From an uncultured Blautia sp. (GTDB taxonomy: Bacteria; Bacillota; Clostridia; Lachnospirales; Lachnospiraceae), in the NCBI GenBank assembly GCA_934373235.1, contig CAKROW010000007.1, positions 1 through 64,000 of the forward strand: a DNA stretch of 64,000 bases, in the 5' to 3' direction. Made by a program: the position numbers and the translations under genes. Positions 11,101-18,385 of this stretch are shown piece by piece; within the stretch, counting starts at the first letter, position 1; each line of letters begins with the position of its first letter. The notes under the pieces were generated by a model. The model made no database searches, had not been told where the DNA came from, and saw nothing but the letters and a program-made list of their open reading frames with translations.

Positions 11101-12069
11101 GTCTGCATCTTCTGAATCGTCCGGATTTTCTGTAGCATCCGCATCTTCTGCTTCATCTGGATTTTCTGCAGCATCTGCGTTGTCCGAAGCTTCTATACCC
11201 TCTGGATCCTCTACATTGTCTCCGGCTTCTGCATTATCTGTATTCTCTGCATTGTCTGCGTTTTCTGAACCATCTGGGTTCTCTGTACTATCCTCATCCT
11301 CTTCAGCATCTATATTTCCGCAATTTTCTTCATCTGAGCCTGTCTTTCCGGGAACTGAATCCCCGGTTTGATCCTGACTGTTTCCTGAAGTTTCATCAGA
11401 GGCTGTATTGTTTTTACCTGATTCTTCTCTGTTGCCTATATTATCCTCAGATGTATCAGACTGGTCTGTGTCTGATCTCCCGGTGCTGTTATCTCCTGAC
11501 GGAGCAGCTACATCCTCGCTCTGCTCCTCTTCCAGTACCTGAATACACACTGTACTGCTCTCTGTGTAAGCCTCTTCATCTGTCTCATCCAGTCTCCAGA
11601 TCCTTACTTTGTAGTAAAAACTGCCTGGTGTATCTGTAGGCGGTGTGTACTCCGGTGAGCACTCAGACTGTGATTCTTCTGTTTCAGCGTTTGCTTCTCC
11701 GGATTTTGTGTTTTCTTCTGTATATCCGGTCCTTTCATCCTGTTGTATATCTGTCTTTTGGATCTCATGGAAGGTCTCATTATCATCACTTTCCAGCCAG
11801 AGATATCTCAGGTTCTCCCCATCCTCTGTCCTGATCTTCAGTGGATTGGCTTTCTCATTGTGATAATAAATAATTCTTCCCTCGGGCAGATCTTCTGATA
11901 TTACCGGAAGACTGTTCTGCCCCGTTTCCTCAGATGATACTTCTTCTGCCAGGCTTTCCTCGGAGCTGAAATCCAAGTCCCCTGTATCTTCCGCAAGAAC
12001 CGGCATTGCTGCCGGCTGCCCTGCAAGAGCCGCTGTAAGCATCAGTGCCAGAAACTTTTTTCTCTGCAT
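8113..12069 (-). CDS. Large surface protein with alpha/alpha-toroid (intrinsic-factor alpha-like) domain
   Basis: A 1318-residue surface protein. Order: signal peptide (residues 1-26, ending VLAE); an acidic Asn/Asp/Glu/Ala-rich linker of roughly 250 residues with short repeats such as DNAENTDNAE; a cadherin-like segment; a helical toroid of about 260 residues with prenyltransferase/terpenoid-cyclase-like repeats (SGGGWSMMGGADSDVTGMAL, LSDGTFGTVGHSTSES, GNGGFLHVADNGYDQMATEQ); coiled helical repeats; a Thr/Pro linker (TPTPTPVAKPSGKPG); a C-terminal beta domain; and one transmembrane helix followed by KKKGRKK. There is no LPXTG motif, so it should be held by the C-terminal helix. Animal intrinsic factor and transcobalamin pair such a toroid with a DUF4430 domain; here DUF4430 is on the adjacent upstream gene, 24 bp away. 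Corrinoid capture is inferred. Fold and topology are more certain than function. Confidence 0.8.
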   Translation of the reverse strand: MQRKKFLALMLTAALAGQPAAMPVLAEDTGDLDFSSEESLAEEVSSEETGQNSLPVISEDLPEGRIIYYHNEKANPLKIRTEDGENLRYLWLESDDNETFHEIQKTDIQQDERTGYTEENTKSGEANAETEESQSECSPEYTPPTDTPGSFYYKVRIWRLDETDEEAYTESSTVCIQVLEEEQSEDVAAPSGDNSTGRSDTDQSDTSEDNIGNREESGKNNTASDETSGNSQDQTGDSVPGKTGSDEENCGNIDAEEDEDSTENPDGSENADNAENTDNAEAGDNVEDPEGIEASDNADAAENPDEAEDADATENPDDSEDADATEASDNTENTDSDNAENTENGNVTDTADSEGSDSTYPESGDEADETAAPSQSRDNPTWEKVNHLPVRNTDVPESETCETEGYWNVDLSQIFRDPEGDPVTYYEKGERDENWTEVDGDSYLCHLKNAQETYIFTAKDQEGYGDIYAVTLKKKSETDKTATKQAKDADEDMFSAGEARAASAKSVSFETAYKETGAHLAELAETSAPVSGTLCGDWMVIGLVRSGQEVDSSVYSRYKSNVVDRIKESNGVLHSKKYTEYSRTVLGLTAIGEDVTDVGGYNLLQPLADFDQTIWQGVNGSIWALLAFDSHDYEIPTAEAGKTQTTREKLIDDILSNEVSGGGWSMMGGADSDVTGMALQALAPYYNSNSSVKAAVDRAVKKLTAMQLSDGTFGTVGHSTSESCSQVVTGLSALGIDCDTDSRFIKNGHSLLQGLLSYYDGNGGFLHVADNGYDQMATEQAYYAMTAYSRMKNGQTFIYDMTDVAIKSDREKADEVKKLIEALPSEITLSNFQQVKTAYAAYNGLNATQKSVISKADKDKLTNAYNKALDLEVKYVENLIKKIGKVTLASEEKITDAKIAYNSLSSAQQKKVSNYSVLQKAEKDLQKLKTPTATPTPTPVAKPSGKPGTSVDLVTPRPTAKPTGAVQPTPTVKPASPTPTAKPGNPTPTPVATPTGTVQPSRTKSAGGSTKSAGGSTKSASVSSGKSSSSGTDSKNKSTSGSTKKTASEKTGTDKKSSGTSATEVTQTTASKKVIREMKAFFNTKGSKAYPEKIDDYTDKQIRALGKTWKNYEKLSEGEKKAVQEDKIYESFRKLLTSLGTRYHFDQATGTNLDNNKEDILPWYVQMVVNPKIADDSELKTIRNVLGEKSEVLSLNEIHFVDTLTGDNWEPKDVLKVQLPMADLGDYKSCMIVHITDEGKVEFLKGKLSGSYISFDAAEFSAYGIVGFMGDSDEILSGQEKNKPVWPWLAAGGAACILVILMGGIRIADSRKKKGRKK

Positions 12070-12093
12070 ATCTCTTTACTCCCTCTGCTGTCT

Positions 12094-13668
12094 TTAGCCC
12101 ATATATTCTGCGCCTACATCTTCTCCAAGACCATTGCAGGTGAAGCACCACACAATATCGTCTCCATCTTCAAGCGTATATTTGGAGCATCCATAATTCG
12201 GGAACCATCCGTTTACCTTGTACATCCAGCCTGACTGAGCTCCGCAGTCAAACTCGTACAGGTTATTGACACCCTGAACGTAATAACTGTCGTACATCGG
12301 AGTCCAGGAATATTCCAACTGGATCCCTGCATAATCGCAGACTCTCTGAAGTACGTCGAAAACGGTTTCACCCTCTGTAAACTCCACTGTACTGGTATCC
12401 AGGATTATACCGTTGGATGGTACATAAGCTTCTTTTCCGGAGGTCAGATCATCCATATTATCAAGAATCGTGTCGCAGCGGATGGTGATGGTACACTGCT
12501 TGATATTGTCTGTATTATCATTGCTGTCAGTATTTTCATCACTGCTGCTGTCATTGTTATCCGTGCTGTCATTACCATTGTTATCCGTGCTTCCGCTGTT
12601 ATCCGCATCTGCACTTCCATCCCCTGATATATCTCCGGAATCTGTGGATGTATCTCCTGATCCGTCTGATGTGATATCTCCGTTACTGTCATCCTGAATC
12701 GTTCCGTCATCTGCGGGATCATCTGCAGAATCATCTGCATTATCCTCAGTACCTGCTGTATTATCTGTAGATTCCGGTGTGTATTCTGTTGTGGTATTGC
12801 CGCCTGTGCTTCCCGTATTACTGCTGTTTCCAGATGACCCTGACTTATCCTCGGCTCCATCCTTCTTACTGTCAGAAGAAGTGGAAGAATCTGATGTCTT
12901 CGGAATCCTGTTTGCAGAAGAAAGGCTCTTCTCAAGAGCTGCCTTCTTTTCTGCTGCTCTGTCATCCAGGACTTTCTGAAGTTCATCTGCAGTGAAGCAC
13001 AGCGAGTTCTTATCTTCACAGCCCAGAAGCTGCCGGATCATGTATTCATTTAAGGAGGCTGCGGAAATCTTATTTACCTCTGTTTTCCAGACACCGTCCT
13101 CATCTTTTGCTATCTGGGCACTTTCGCCTGCTTCCACTGTGGAAGAGCTTCCGTCTGCACCTTCAAGATCTATCTCATCTTTAAATACATATACCGTACT
13201 GCTGCCTGACTGAGCACTGACAGAAAAAACACCGGTCTCAAAGGTCAGTGTATTTTCGTCAAAGGAAAGCTCTGTTTCTCCCACAGAATCCGCAAAATCG
13301 CCAAAAACCTCTCCCTGGCCTACGTTAAGCTTCAGGCTGTCCTTTTCTACAGAATCTGCTGTCAGTGTGGTGTTGGCATTTAATGACAGTATATTCTTAT
13401 CTCCCGCTGAAAGCTCTGCCGTGGTTCCGTTTTTGGTTTCCAGTATATCTCCGGCCCTTAAGGATACGTTTTTTTCCAGACCATAACCTACGCCGCTTCT
13501 CTGGATGTTGGCAACGCCTTTTACATTTTTGCTTACCAGGATGCTGTCTGAACCTTTGTCAAACCATCCTTTCAGGTTTCCCACTGCCATGACTCCGCAT
13601 CCGGCAATGACAAGGATCAGTACTACCATGATCACATTAAACAGCGTCTTTTTTTTCTTGCTTTCCAT
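12094..13668 (-). CDS. Membrane-anchored FecR-like/DUF4430 protein (corrinoid-binding candidate)
   Basis: A 524-residue protein and first gene of the operon. An N-terminal basic stretch and one transmembrane helix (about residues 9-29) anchor it with the rest outside. Residues 41-190 resemble a FecR-type domain (VSLRAGDILETKNGTTAEL). Residues 255-390 form a low-complexity Ser/Asp/Asn linker. Residues 391-515 form a DUF4430 domain with FTEGETVFDVLQRVCDYAG, AQSGWMYKVNGWFPNYGCSK and LEDGDDIVWCFTCNGLGED, including six cysteines. DUF4430 is the beta domain of intrinsic factor and transcobalamin. The start has AAGGAGG about 6 bp upstream. The gene follows a promoter and a terminator-ended structured leader, implying control by a small molecule, presumably a corrinoid. 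Confidence 0.85.
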   Translation of the reverse strand: MESKKKKTLFNVIMVVLILVIAGCGVMAVGNLKGWFDKGSDSILVSKNVKGVANIQRSGVGYGLEKNVSLRAGDILETKNGTTAELSAGDKNILSLNANTTLTADSVEKDSLKLNVGQGEVFGDFADSVGETELSFDENTLTFETGVFSVSAQSGSSTVYVFKDEIDLEGADGSSSTVEAGESAQIAKDEDGVWKTEVNKISAASLNEYMIRQLLGCEDKNSLCFTADELQKVLDDRAAEKKAALEKSLSSANRIPKTSDSSTSSDSKKDGAEDKSGSSGNSSNTGSTGGNTTTEYTPESTDNTAGTEDNADDSADDPADDGTIQDDSNGDITSDGSGDTSTDSGDISGDGSADADNSGSTDNNGNDSTDNNDSSSDENTDSNDNTDNIKQCTITIRCDTILDNMDDLTSGKEAYVPSNGIILDTSTVEFTEGETVFDVLQRVCDYAGIQLEYSWTPMYDSYYVQGVNNLYEFDCGAQSGWMYKVNGWFPNYGCSKYTLEDGDDIVWCFTCNGLGEDVGAEYMG

Positions 13669-13699
13669 TTTTCCTCCTTAATTTCCGCACAAAAGGCAA

Positions 13700-13870
13700 C
13701 AAAAAAGGTAACAGAAAAAAGCCCTTCTCCAAAGGGTTTCTGTTACCTGATAGATGTTCCTATGCGCAAACCAATGCTTCTACCTCACACATAAAGAAAA
13801 AAGGCCTGCCGACTCTACGGCATCGCACTTATATGTACAGGAATCACACCTGTTCGCCGATATTTCTTTT
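13700..13870 (-). promoter_or_regulatory. Structured leader A, divergent cobalamin-riboswitch-like
   Basis: Read on the minus strand, this leader has ACAGGTGTGATTCCTGTACA, then AAGTGCGATGCCGTAGAGTC and GGCAGGCC, then GGTTTGCGCATAGGAAC and TATCAGGTAACAGAAA, and ends in an intrinsic terminator. The GGTG-N2-ATTCC core and the following GTGC/GTA/AGTC/GCAGGCC blocks recall the cobalamin riboswitch core (GGTG-N2-AATCC ... GCTACTG). The canonical AGGGAA segment is missing, and a GGTTTGCGCATAGGAA block is added. The same blocks occur in leader B (18180-18355). It precedes the corrinoid-capture operon, which fits B12 control by termination. Confidence 0.7.
13701..13747 (-). terminator. Terminator at end of leader A
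   Basis: On the minus strand GGTAACAGAAA and CCC pair with GGG and TTTCTGTTACC around a short loop, followed by TTTTTT. The stem starts inside the conserved TATCAGGTAACAGAAA block of the leader, so the aptamer could compete with terminator formation. Confidence 0.8.
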
Positions 13871-13890
13871 CTATGAAATTTTCTATCAAA

Positions 13891-13919
13891 AGTATAGAAC
13901 ATTTCCCTTTTTATGTCAA
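13891..13919 (-). promoter_or_regulatory. Promoter of the corrinoid-capture/ECF operon
   Basis: On the minus strand TTGACA (13919-13914), a 17-bp spacer, and TATACT (13896-13891). This is a near-consensus vegetative promoter whose transcript would start near 13884, just before leader A. Confidence 0.8.
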
Positions 13920-13937
13920 ACAAAAAGCACAAAAACA

Positions 13938-13966
13938 TTGTATATCACATTCTGCTGTGATATAAT
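13938..13966 (+). promoter_or_regulatory. Promoter of the riboswitch-LRR unit with overlapping palindrome
   Basis: TTGTAT (13938-13943), 17-bp spacer, TATAAT (13961-13966). A perfect inverted repeat, TATATCACA-N6-TGTGATATA (13941-13964), covers the spacer and most of the -10 box, so it could be an operator for an unidentified repressor. Confidence 0.6.
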
Positions 13967-14004
13967 AAACAAACACCCAAAAATACATATTAATATTTTC
14001 AAGT

Positions 14005-14165
14005 TACTGTCTTTCACCAGGTGTGACCGGCAGTATTAAAAGGGAATGAGGTGCGAATCCTCAACAGACGTGCTACTGTATTTGTTTAGTTCATTCATTA
14101 ACCATTGTATTTTTTGTATGAGAAGGGGATGGACGTGATTGCATAAGTCAGGAGACCTGCTTGGA
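14005..14165 (+). promoter_or_regulatory. Cobalamin riboswitch (canonical type)
   Basis: The plus strand contains CACCAGGTGTGACCGGCAG, AGGGAATGAGGTGCGAATCC, CAGACGTGCTACTGTA and, after a variable arm, AAGTCAGGAGACCTGC. These match the B12-box core (AGGGAA, GGTGnnAATCC, GC-ACTG, AGnCAGGAnACCTGC). A terminator follows at 14213-14248 and the LRR gene starts at 14266, the usual arrangement of a B12-repressed transcription-termination switch. Confidence 0.88.
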
Positions 14166-14212
14166 AATACCGCCTGATATTACACGTACGATAAATGGAG
14201 GATTAATTTTCT

Positions 14213-14248
14213 GATACTGTATCCACCTGTGATATAGTATCTTTTTTA
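14213..14248 (+). terminator. Riboswitch-linked terminator
   Basis: GATACTGTATC pairs with GATATAGTATC (with G-U pairing) around a 7-base loop and is followed by TTTTTTATTTA. The ribosome binding site AAAGGAG lies after it, so ending transcription here would silence the LRR gene. Confidence 0.75.
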
Positions 14249-14265
14249 TTTATAAAGGAGTTTTT

Positions 14266-15093
14266 ATGTCAGGTACATATTACAAAGCCAACCGCGTTAT
14301 TTCCAAGAGCAATGTAAGGAACTTTCTTTCCACAGATGTGAAGATACCTGCTCCAATTGAATATATTGCTACAGAGGCTTTTCAGAAAAAAACACAGATT
14401 TCTTCCGTCTGTTTTCCGGATACCCTTAAGAATATCGGTGCAAGAACCTTTCAGGGGTGCACTCTTCTGAAAGAGATCGATCTGCCAACCCAGGTGGAAA
14501 CCCTTGGATCCCATGCCTTTTCCCAGTGTAACTCTCTGAAGAAGGTCACACTCTCACAGGCACTTTCCTCTGTTCCCCGGGCTGCTTTCCGTGAAAACCG
14601 AAAGCTTGGATGTGTTATTTTTCCAGATGATTCCAGGATCTCCAGAATCCGCTCTGAGGCTTTTTCCCAGTGTACTTCTCTGGAATCTCTGCATCTTCCT
14701 TCTGCACTGACAGATATTGAAGACCGCGCCTTCTACAAGTGTAAGAAGCTCCGCTCTGTAGAGTTTCCTGAAGGACTGAAGCAGATCGGAAAAGAAGCTT
14801 TTTATTTCTGTGGCATGGACAGTCTGAAGCTTCCTCAGTCCCTGGAATATCTGGATGACAGTGCATTTTTTAAATGTATGAACCTTACTACCGTCTGTCT
14901 TCCAACGGGCATCCGCTATATCGGAAAATGGGTCTTCCACGGATGTAACCGTATGAAATATCTGGAGATCCGTCATGACCCTGATTTTATCGGCCCGTGG
15001 ATCATTAACAAAGCCTGCACCATACGGTGTTATAAGGGATCCAAAGCAGATGAATATTGTCAGGAATTTGGTTTCCAAGTGGAATATCTTTAA
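14266..15093 (+). CDS. BspA-type leucine-rich repeat protein under cobalamin riboswitch control
   Basis: A 275-residue protein built from about eight LRR_5 (BspA/Treponema-type) repeats, for example AFSQCNSLKKVTLSQALSSV, AFYKCKKLRSVEFPEGLKQI and AFFKCMNLTTVCLPTGIRYI, ending with the KGSKADEYCQEFGFQVEYL tail typical of such proteins. It lacks a signal peptide, transmembrane helix or anchoring motif, so it is predicted cytoplasmic, unlike most BspA-like proteins. It is the only gene between the canonical cobalamin riboswitch and a bidirectional terminator. AAAGGAG lies 6 bp before the ATG. LRRs of this type bind proteins; the partner is unknown. Expression should rise when cobalamin is scarce, if the switch works as its family does. 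Confidence 0.85.
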   Translation: MSGTYYKANRVISKSNVRNFLSTDVKIPAPIEYIATEAFQKKTQISSVCFPDTLKNIGARTFQGCTLLKEIDLPTQVETLGSHAFSQCNSLKKVTLSQALSSVPRAAFRENRKLGCVIFPDDSRISRIRSEAFSQCTSLESLHLPSALTDIEDRAFYKCKKLRSVEFPEGLKQIGKEAFYFCGMDSLKLPQSLEYLDDSAFFKCMNLTTVCLPTGIRYIGKWVFHGCNRMKYLEIRHDPDFIGPWIINKACTIRCYKGSKADEYCQEFGFQVEYL

Positions 15094-15120
15094 TCTGTTT
15101 GCCATCGTTATTAATATATA

Positions 15121-15167
15121 AAAAATCGACTCAGCTTCATGAATATGTGAAGCTGAGCCGATTTTTT
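15121..15167. terminator. Bidirectional terminator between convergent genes
   Basis: AAAAATCG, A, CTCAGCTTCA pairs with TGAAGCTGAG, C, CGATTTTTT around an 8-base loop. A/T runs on both sides let it serve both the LRR gene and the convergent DUF4430 gene ending at 15181. Confidence 0.88.
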
Positions 15168-15180
15168 ATATCATGGCAGT

Positions 15181-18054
15181 TTATTTAACTGTTACTTTGC
15201 ATGTTACCTTCTTGCTTCCGCTCCTGACTGTGATCACTGCAGTTCCTTTTTTCTTTGCTGTGATAACGCCATTTGCGCTTACTGTGGCAACTTTGCTGTT
15301 GGAAGATACATATGTAACTTTCTCTGTTGAGTTCTTTGGTGTTACAACTGGTTTCAGAGTAAGTTTCCTGCCTTTTGCAAGAGTCACTTTGGATTTTACT
15401 CCTGTGATCCTTGTTGTTTTTACCACGTTCTTCTTAACAGTTACTGTGATCTTTGCTGTCTTTCCGCTGGCAAGTTTTACTGTGACAGTTGTTTTGCCTG
15501 CTTTTACCCCTTTGATCACGCCCTTGCTTGTTACAGTTGCGATCTTACTGTTTTCAGATGTCCAGGATTTTACAGAATCACCTTTTGCAAGACCTGTTAC
15601 TTTTACCTTGCCTGTGGACTGTTTTTCTTTCAGGGAAAGGCTTGTCACATTAAGCCTGATAGTTGCTGTAAGTTTCTTGCCGTAATTTCTTGTCTCTTTT
15701 GTCTTGAGTCCGCACCTGACGCATACTTTTACCTGTTTTGCAGGAGCAAATACTGTTGCTGATGCTGTTGTTTTCCAATTATATTTGTGTCCTGCTGCCG
15801 GGATTGTCTCTGGCTTTGTCTTACCGCAGACTGTACACTTGTATGTCTTAACACCCTTCGCTGTACAGGTAGCTGCTTTGGTAACAGTTCCCTTGTCCCA
15901 GCTATGGTTATGTGGAACTACCGGGATTTCTTCGTTCTTCTCATAACCACAGATGTTACATGTGTAGGTTTTAATTCCTGTCTGTGTATAAGTTGCTTCC
16001 TTTGTTATTTTGCCTTCGTCGAAGGTGTGGGTTCCATAATCCTGTTTCCTGTCATTACCGGAGATATGGCACGCCCCACCCAAAGAACTATCATCACTAC
16101 ATTCATGCCAGTGATTCTCCTTATCATATGACCATTTTGTCTGCCATGAATGATTGCCTTCTTCAAAATAATAATCCGTATAAAACAGTACAACCTGATC
16201 ATTATCCTCTACTTTTTGCTGGCTGACTCCAAGATTTGAAACAATACCATTGATCGTATACATCCAGCCACTGTATTTGCCATTTGTAAATTCACTGAGC
16301 TTTGTTCCATTTCTGGTAATACCTGCAATATAAGTTCCAGTGGGATTATCCCATATCATATTATTATCCTGCAGAGCCTCACTGATCACATCTCTCACTA
16401 CAGAACCTTCTGCTACTGTATATTCGCTCTGTTCCACCCAGGTCTCCAGATTTCCTGCATAATATGTATGATAATTATGATCTGAGTCACTGTCATGGAT
16501 CTGATCACCCAGGATCGTGATATTAACCCTGATATCCTTTCCGGAAGCAAGATTCTTCGCATCCGCTCCCAACGGATCATCTGTACGGTTATGCTGTGCC
16601 TTCTCGACTCCTTTTGGAGCTTTTCTGGTGTTTACGCCTTTTTCTGTATTATAATATGTTACGCCTTCTACAGGTGTGGGATTCTTACAGTTTGTATCAA
16701 TATACCTGATAAATCCAATACCATCTATGCCGTCACAGATATATTTGTTATTCTCGATAATATTATACTTATCAAGTCCGTTAATATAGCCAATGACGCC
16801 ACCAACATAGCTCCCATCTGTTGCCGTTACAGTTCCCTCAAATCTGTTATCCTGAATATAACCGATTCCATTATCCCAGCACTGTACCACACCCGGTTCA
16901 GCTCCCAGGATGCCGCCTACATAGTTGCTTCCTGTTACTGTTCCGCTGGCATAGCAGCCCTGAATAGTCACACACGGAGTATTCGGCGCAGTTTCCATAC
17001 CATATCCGTTACTTCCGCCGTATCCGCCTCCGGAAATACCGCCTGCATAATTCCCACTTGCTGTTACTGTTCCATAAAATTTACAGTCTGTCAGTTCATA
17101 ATCTCCCATAGTCTGACTCTTGTTTCCACAGATACCGCCTACAAAATCTGTACCGTAAACATCTGCATAGCTTACGCAGTTCTGTACGTATCCGTTGAGG
17201 GCACCGCCAAAAGAACCGATGTTTTTCTGCTGCCTGTCATATCCGATGACTACCCCTTTTTCTACAGTAGAATTGGTAATTGTAATCTGATTCTGTCCGG
17301 ATGCATATCCTCCGATAAATCCGGACTGTAATGTCTGTGTTCCTGATTTCAGAGTTACATTGTCAATCTTGATCGGGTTTGCTGAACTGTAATCAACTTC
17401 GTAGTTGCAGACAACACCGTTGGATGCGATCTGTTTTCCGTAGATGTTAAGGTTTTTCAAAGTAGACTCTGCAACATAACCAAGAAGTGCTTTCTCACCT
17501 TCCGGTATTGTCAGCAGATGGTTGTCTCCATCCAGATTACCCTGGAACTTGGAAGCCTTGGTTCCAATCGGAGTCCAGCCTGTAGGAAGTGTGATATCCT
17601 CTGTAAATTTCAGATACTGGTTGGCAAAAGTACCTTTTCCATTGTTTACATAGTCTGCAACCGCCTGAATATCTTCTGTGGATGTGATCTGATACGGGTC
17701 AGCCTCTGTACCGGTACCTTTCAGTGTGAGATCTCCAGTCTCTGTGGTATCTCCATCACTGAGAGCTACTGCTGCCGCTCCGTCAGAAAAAGGATCTTCA
17801 CTCTCCTGTGCAAAAGTTTCTGCGTCATCTGTTTCTGTAAGATCTTCTGCCTCCTGGGACTGCTGCAGATCCTCGCTTTCCAGATCTGCTGTTTCCTGCT
17901 GCTGTGATGCAGCCTCCTCTGTGGCCTCCTCTGTTACATCTCCTACAGTTTCGCTGATGGTCACATCTGTGAACTCAGCCGCCCAGGCGGATGCCGGAGC
18001 TGTGCCGATCATGGCACTTGCCAGAAGAATACTGAGAAACTTCCTGTGTTTCAT
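15181..18054 (-). CDS. Secreted DUF4430 surface protein with GLUG-like and tandem Ig-like (BIG2) domains
   Basis: A 957-residue secreted protein. Order: signal peptide (residues 1-26, ending AWAA); acidic Gln/Glu-rich stretch; a GLUG-like beta-helical region (about 120-470; WTPIGTKASKFQGNLDGDNH, GGALNGYVQNCVSYADVYGT); a DUF4430 domain (about 530-640; YTVAEGSVVRDVISEALQDN, GKYSGWMYTINGIVSNLGVS); three zinc-ribbon-like CxxC modules (YTCNICGYEK, YKCTVCGKTK, KVCVRCGLKT); and two C-terminal BIG2 Ig-like domains (WTSENSKIATVTSKGVIKGV, YVSSNSKVATVSANGVITAK). It is transcribed alone behind leader B. Like the other two DUF4430 proteins here it is a candidate extracellular corrinoid binder; the CxxC and BIG2 parts probably tether it to the wall. 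Function is inferred from domain and control element. Confidence 0.82.
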   Translation of the reverse strand: MKHRKFLSILLASAMIGTAPASAWAAEFTDVTISETVGDVTEEATEEAASQQQETADLESEDLQQSQEAEDLTETDDAETFAQESEDPFSDGAAAVALSDGDTTETGDLTLKGTGTEADPYQITSTEDIQAVADYVNNGKGTFANQYLKFTEDITLPTGWTPIGTKASKFQGNLDGDNHLLTIPEGEKALLGYVAESTLKNLNIYGKQIASNGVVCNYEVDYSSANPIKIDNVTLKSGTQTLQSGFIGGYASGQNQITITNSTVEKGVVIGYDRQQKNIGSFGGALNGYVQNCVSYADVYGTDFVGGICGNKSQTMGDYELTDCKFYGTVTASGNYAGGISGGGYGGSNGYGMETAPNTPCVTIQGCYASGTVTGSNYVGGILGAEPGVVQCWDNGIGYIQDNRFEGTVTATDGSYVGGVIGYINGLDKYNIIENNKYICDGIDGIGFIRYIDTNCKNPTPVEGVTYYNTEKGVNTRKAPKGVEKAQHNRTDDPLGADAKNLASGKDIRVNITILGDQIHDSDSDHNYHTYYAGNLETWVEQSEYTVAEGSVVRDVISEALQDNNMIWDNPTGTYIAGITRNGTKLSEFTNGKYSGWMYTINGIVSNLGVSQQKVEDNDQVVLFYTDYYFEEGNHSWQTKWSYDKENHWHECSDDSSLGGACHISGNDRKQDYGTHTFDEGKITKEATYTQTGIKTYTCNICGYEKNEEIPVVPHNHSWDKGTVTKAATCTAKGVKTYKCTVCGKTKPETIPAAGHKYNWKTTASATVFAPAKQVKVCVRCGLKTKETRNYGKKLTATIRLNVTSLSLKEKQSTGKVKVTGLAKGDSVKSWTSENSKIATVTSKGVIKGVKAGKTTVTVKLASGKTAKITVTVKKNVVKTTRITGVKSKVTLAKGRKLTLKPVVTPKNSTEKVTYVSSNSKVATVSANGVITAKKKGTAVITVRSGSKKVTCKVTVK

Positions 18055-18179
18055 AACCTTTTCCTCCCTTTAGACGCGGCAGGGTTTTTCTGCCACTTTA
18101 TTTAATTTTAACAGTTACCTTAACTGTATCGTCTCCTGCAAAATGTAGCTGCAATTGAACCAACTGAAAAAGAGTAACA

Positions 18180-18355
18180 AAAAAGGTAACAAAAAGACAC
18201 CCCATTAAACGGGGCTTTCTGTTACCTGATAGACGTTTCCTATGCGCAAACCGACCTTATATCCTGGTCACTATCTTGCTCACAAAAGACTCCGGCCTGC
18301 TGACTATACAGCAACGCACTTTCCTGTACAGGAATTCCACCTGTCTGCCTGAAGC
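18180..18355 (-). promoter_or_regulatory. Structured leader B, sister of leader A
   Basis: On the minus strand it reads ACAGGTGGAATTCCTGTACA, AAGTGCGTTGCTGTATAGTC, AGCAGGCC, then after a variable arm GGTTTGCGCATAGGAAACG, TCTATCAGGTAACAGAAA and a terminator. Every conserved block of leader A is present in the same order, while the connecting arms differ in length and sequence, the pattern of a conserved RNA fold rather than recent duplication. The gap 18055-18391 holds only this leader, its terminator and its promoter. Confidence 0.7.
18181..18226 (-). terminator. Terminator at end of leader B
   Basis: On the minus strand GGTAACA and GCCCC pair with GGGGT and TGTTACC, then TTTTT. It has the same layout as the leader A terminator, with different loop bases. 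Confidence 0.78.
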
Positions 18356-18385
18356 ACTTTTTTATTCAATTATATACTCCTGTTT

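Noticed and set aside
11020..11370. Acidic repeat region of the toroid protein as a possible CRISPR or DNA repeat array
   Set aside because: The short repeats are codon-level Asn/Asp/Glu/Ala repeats inside one continuous frame; spacing is irregular and the bases vary.
13700..13870. Leader A as a cyclic-di-GMP or tetrahydrofolate riboswitch
   Set aside because: The core motifs of those classes are absent, whereas GGTG-N2-ATTCC and the gene content point to a cobalamin-type element.
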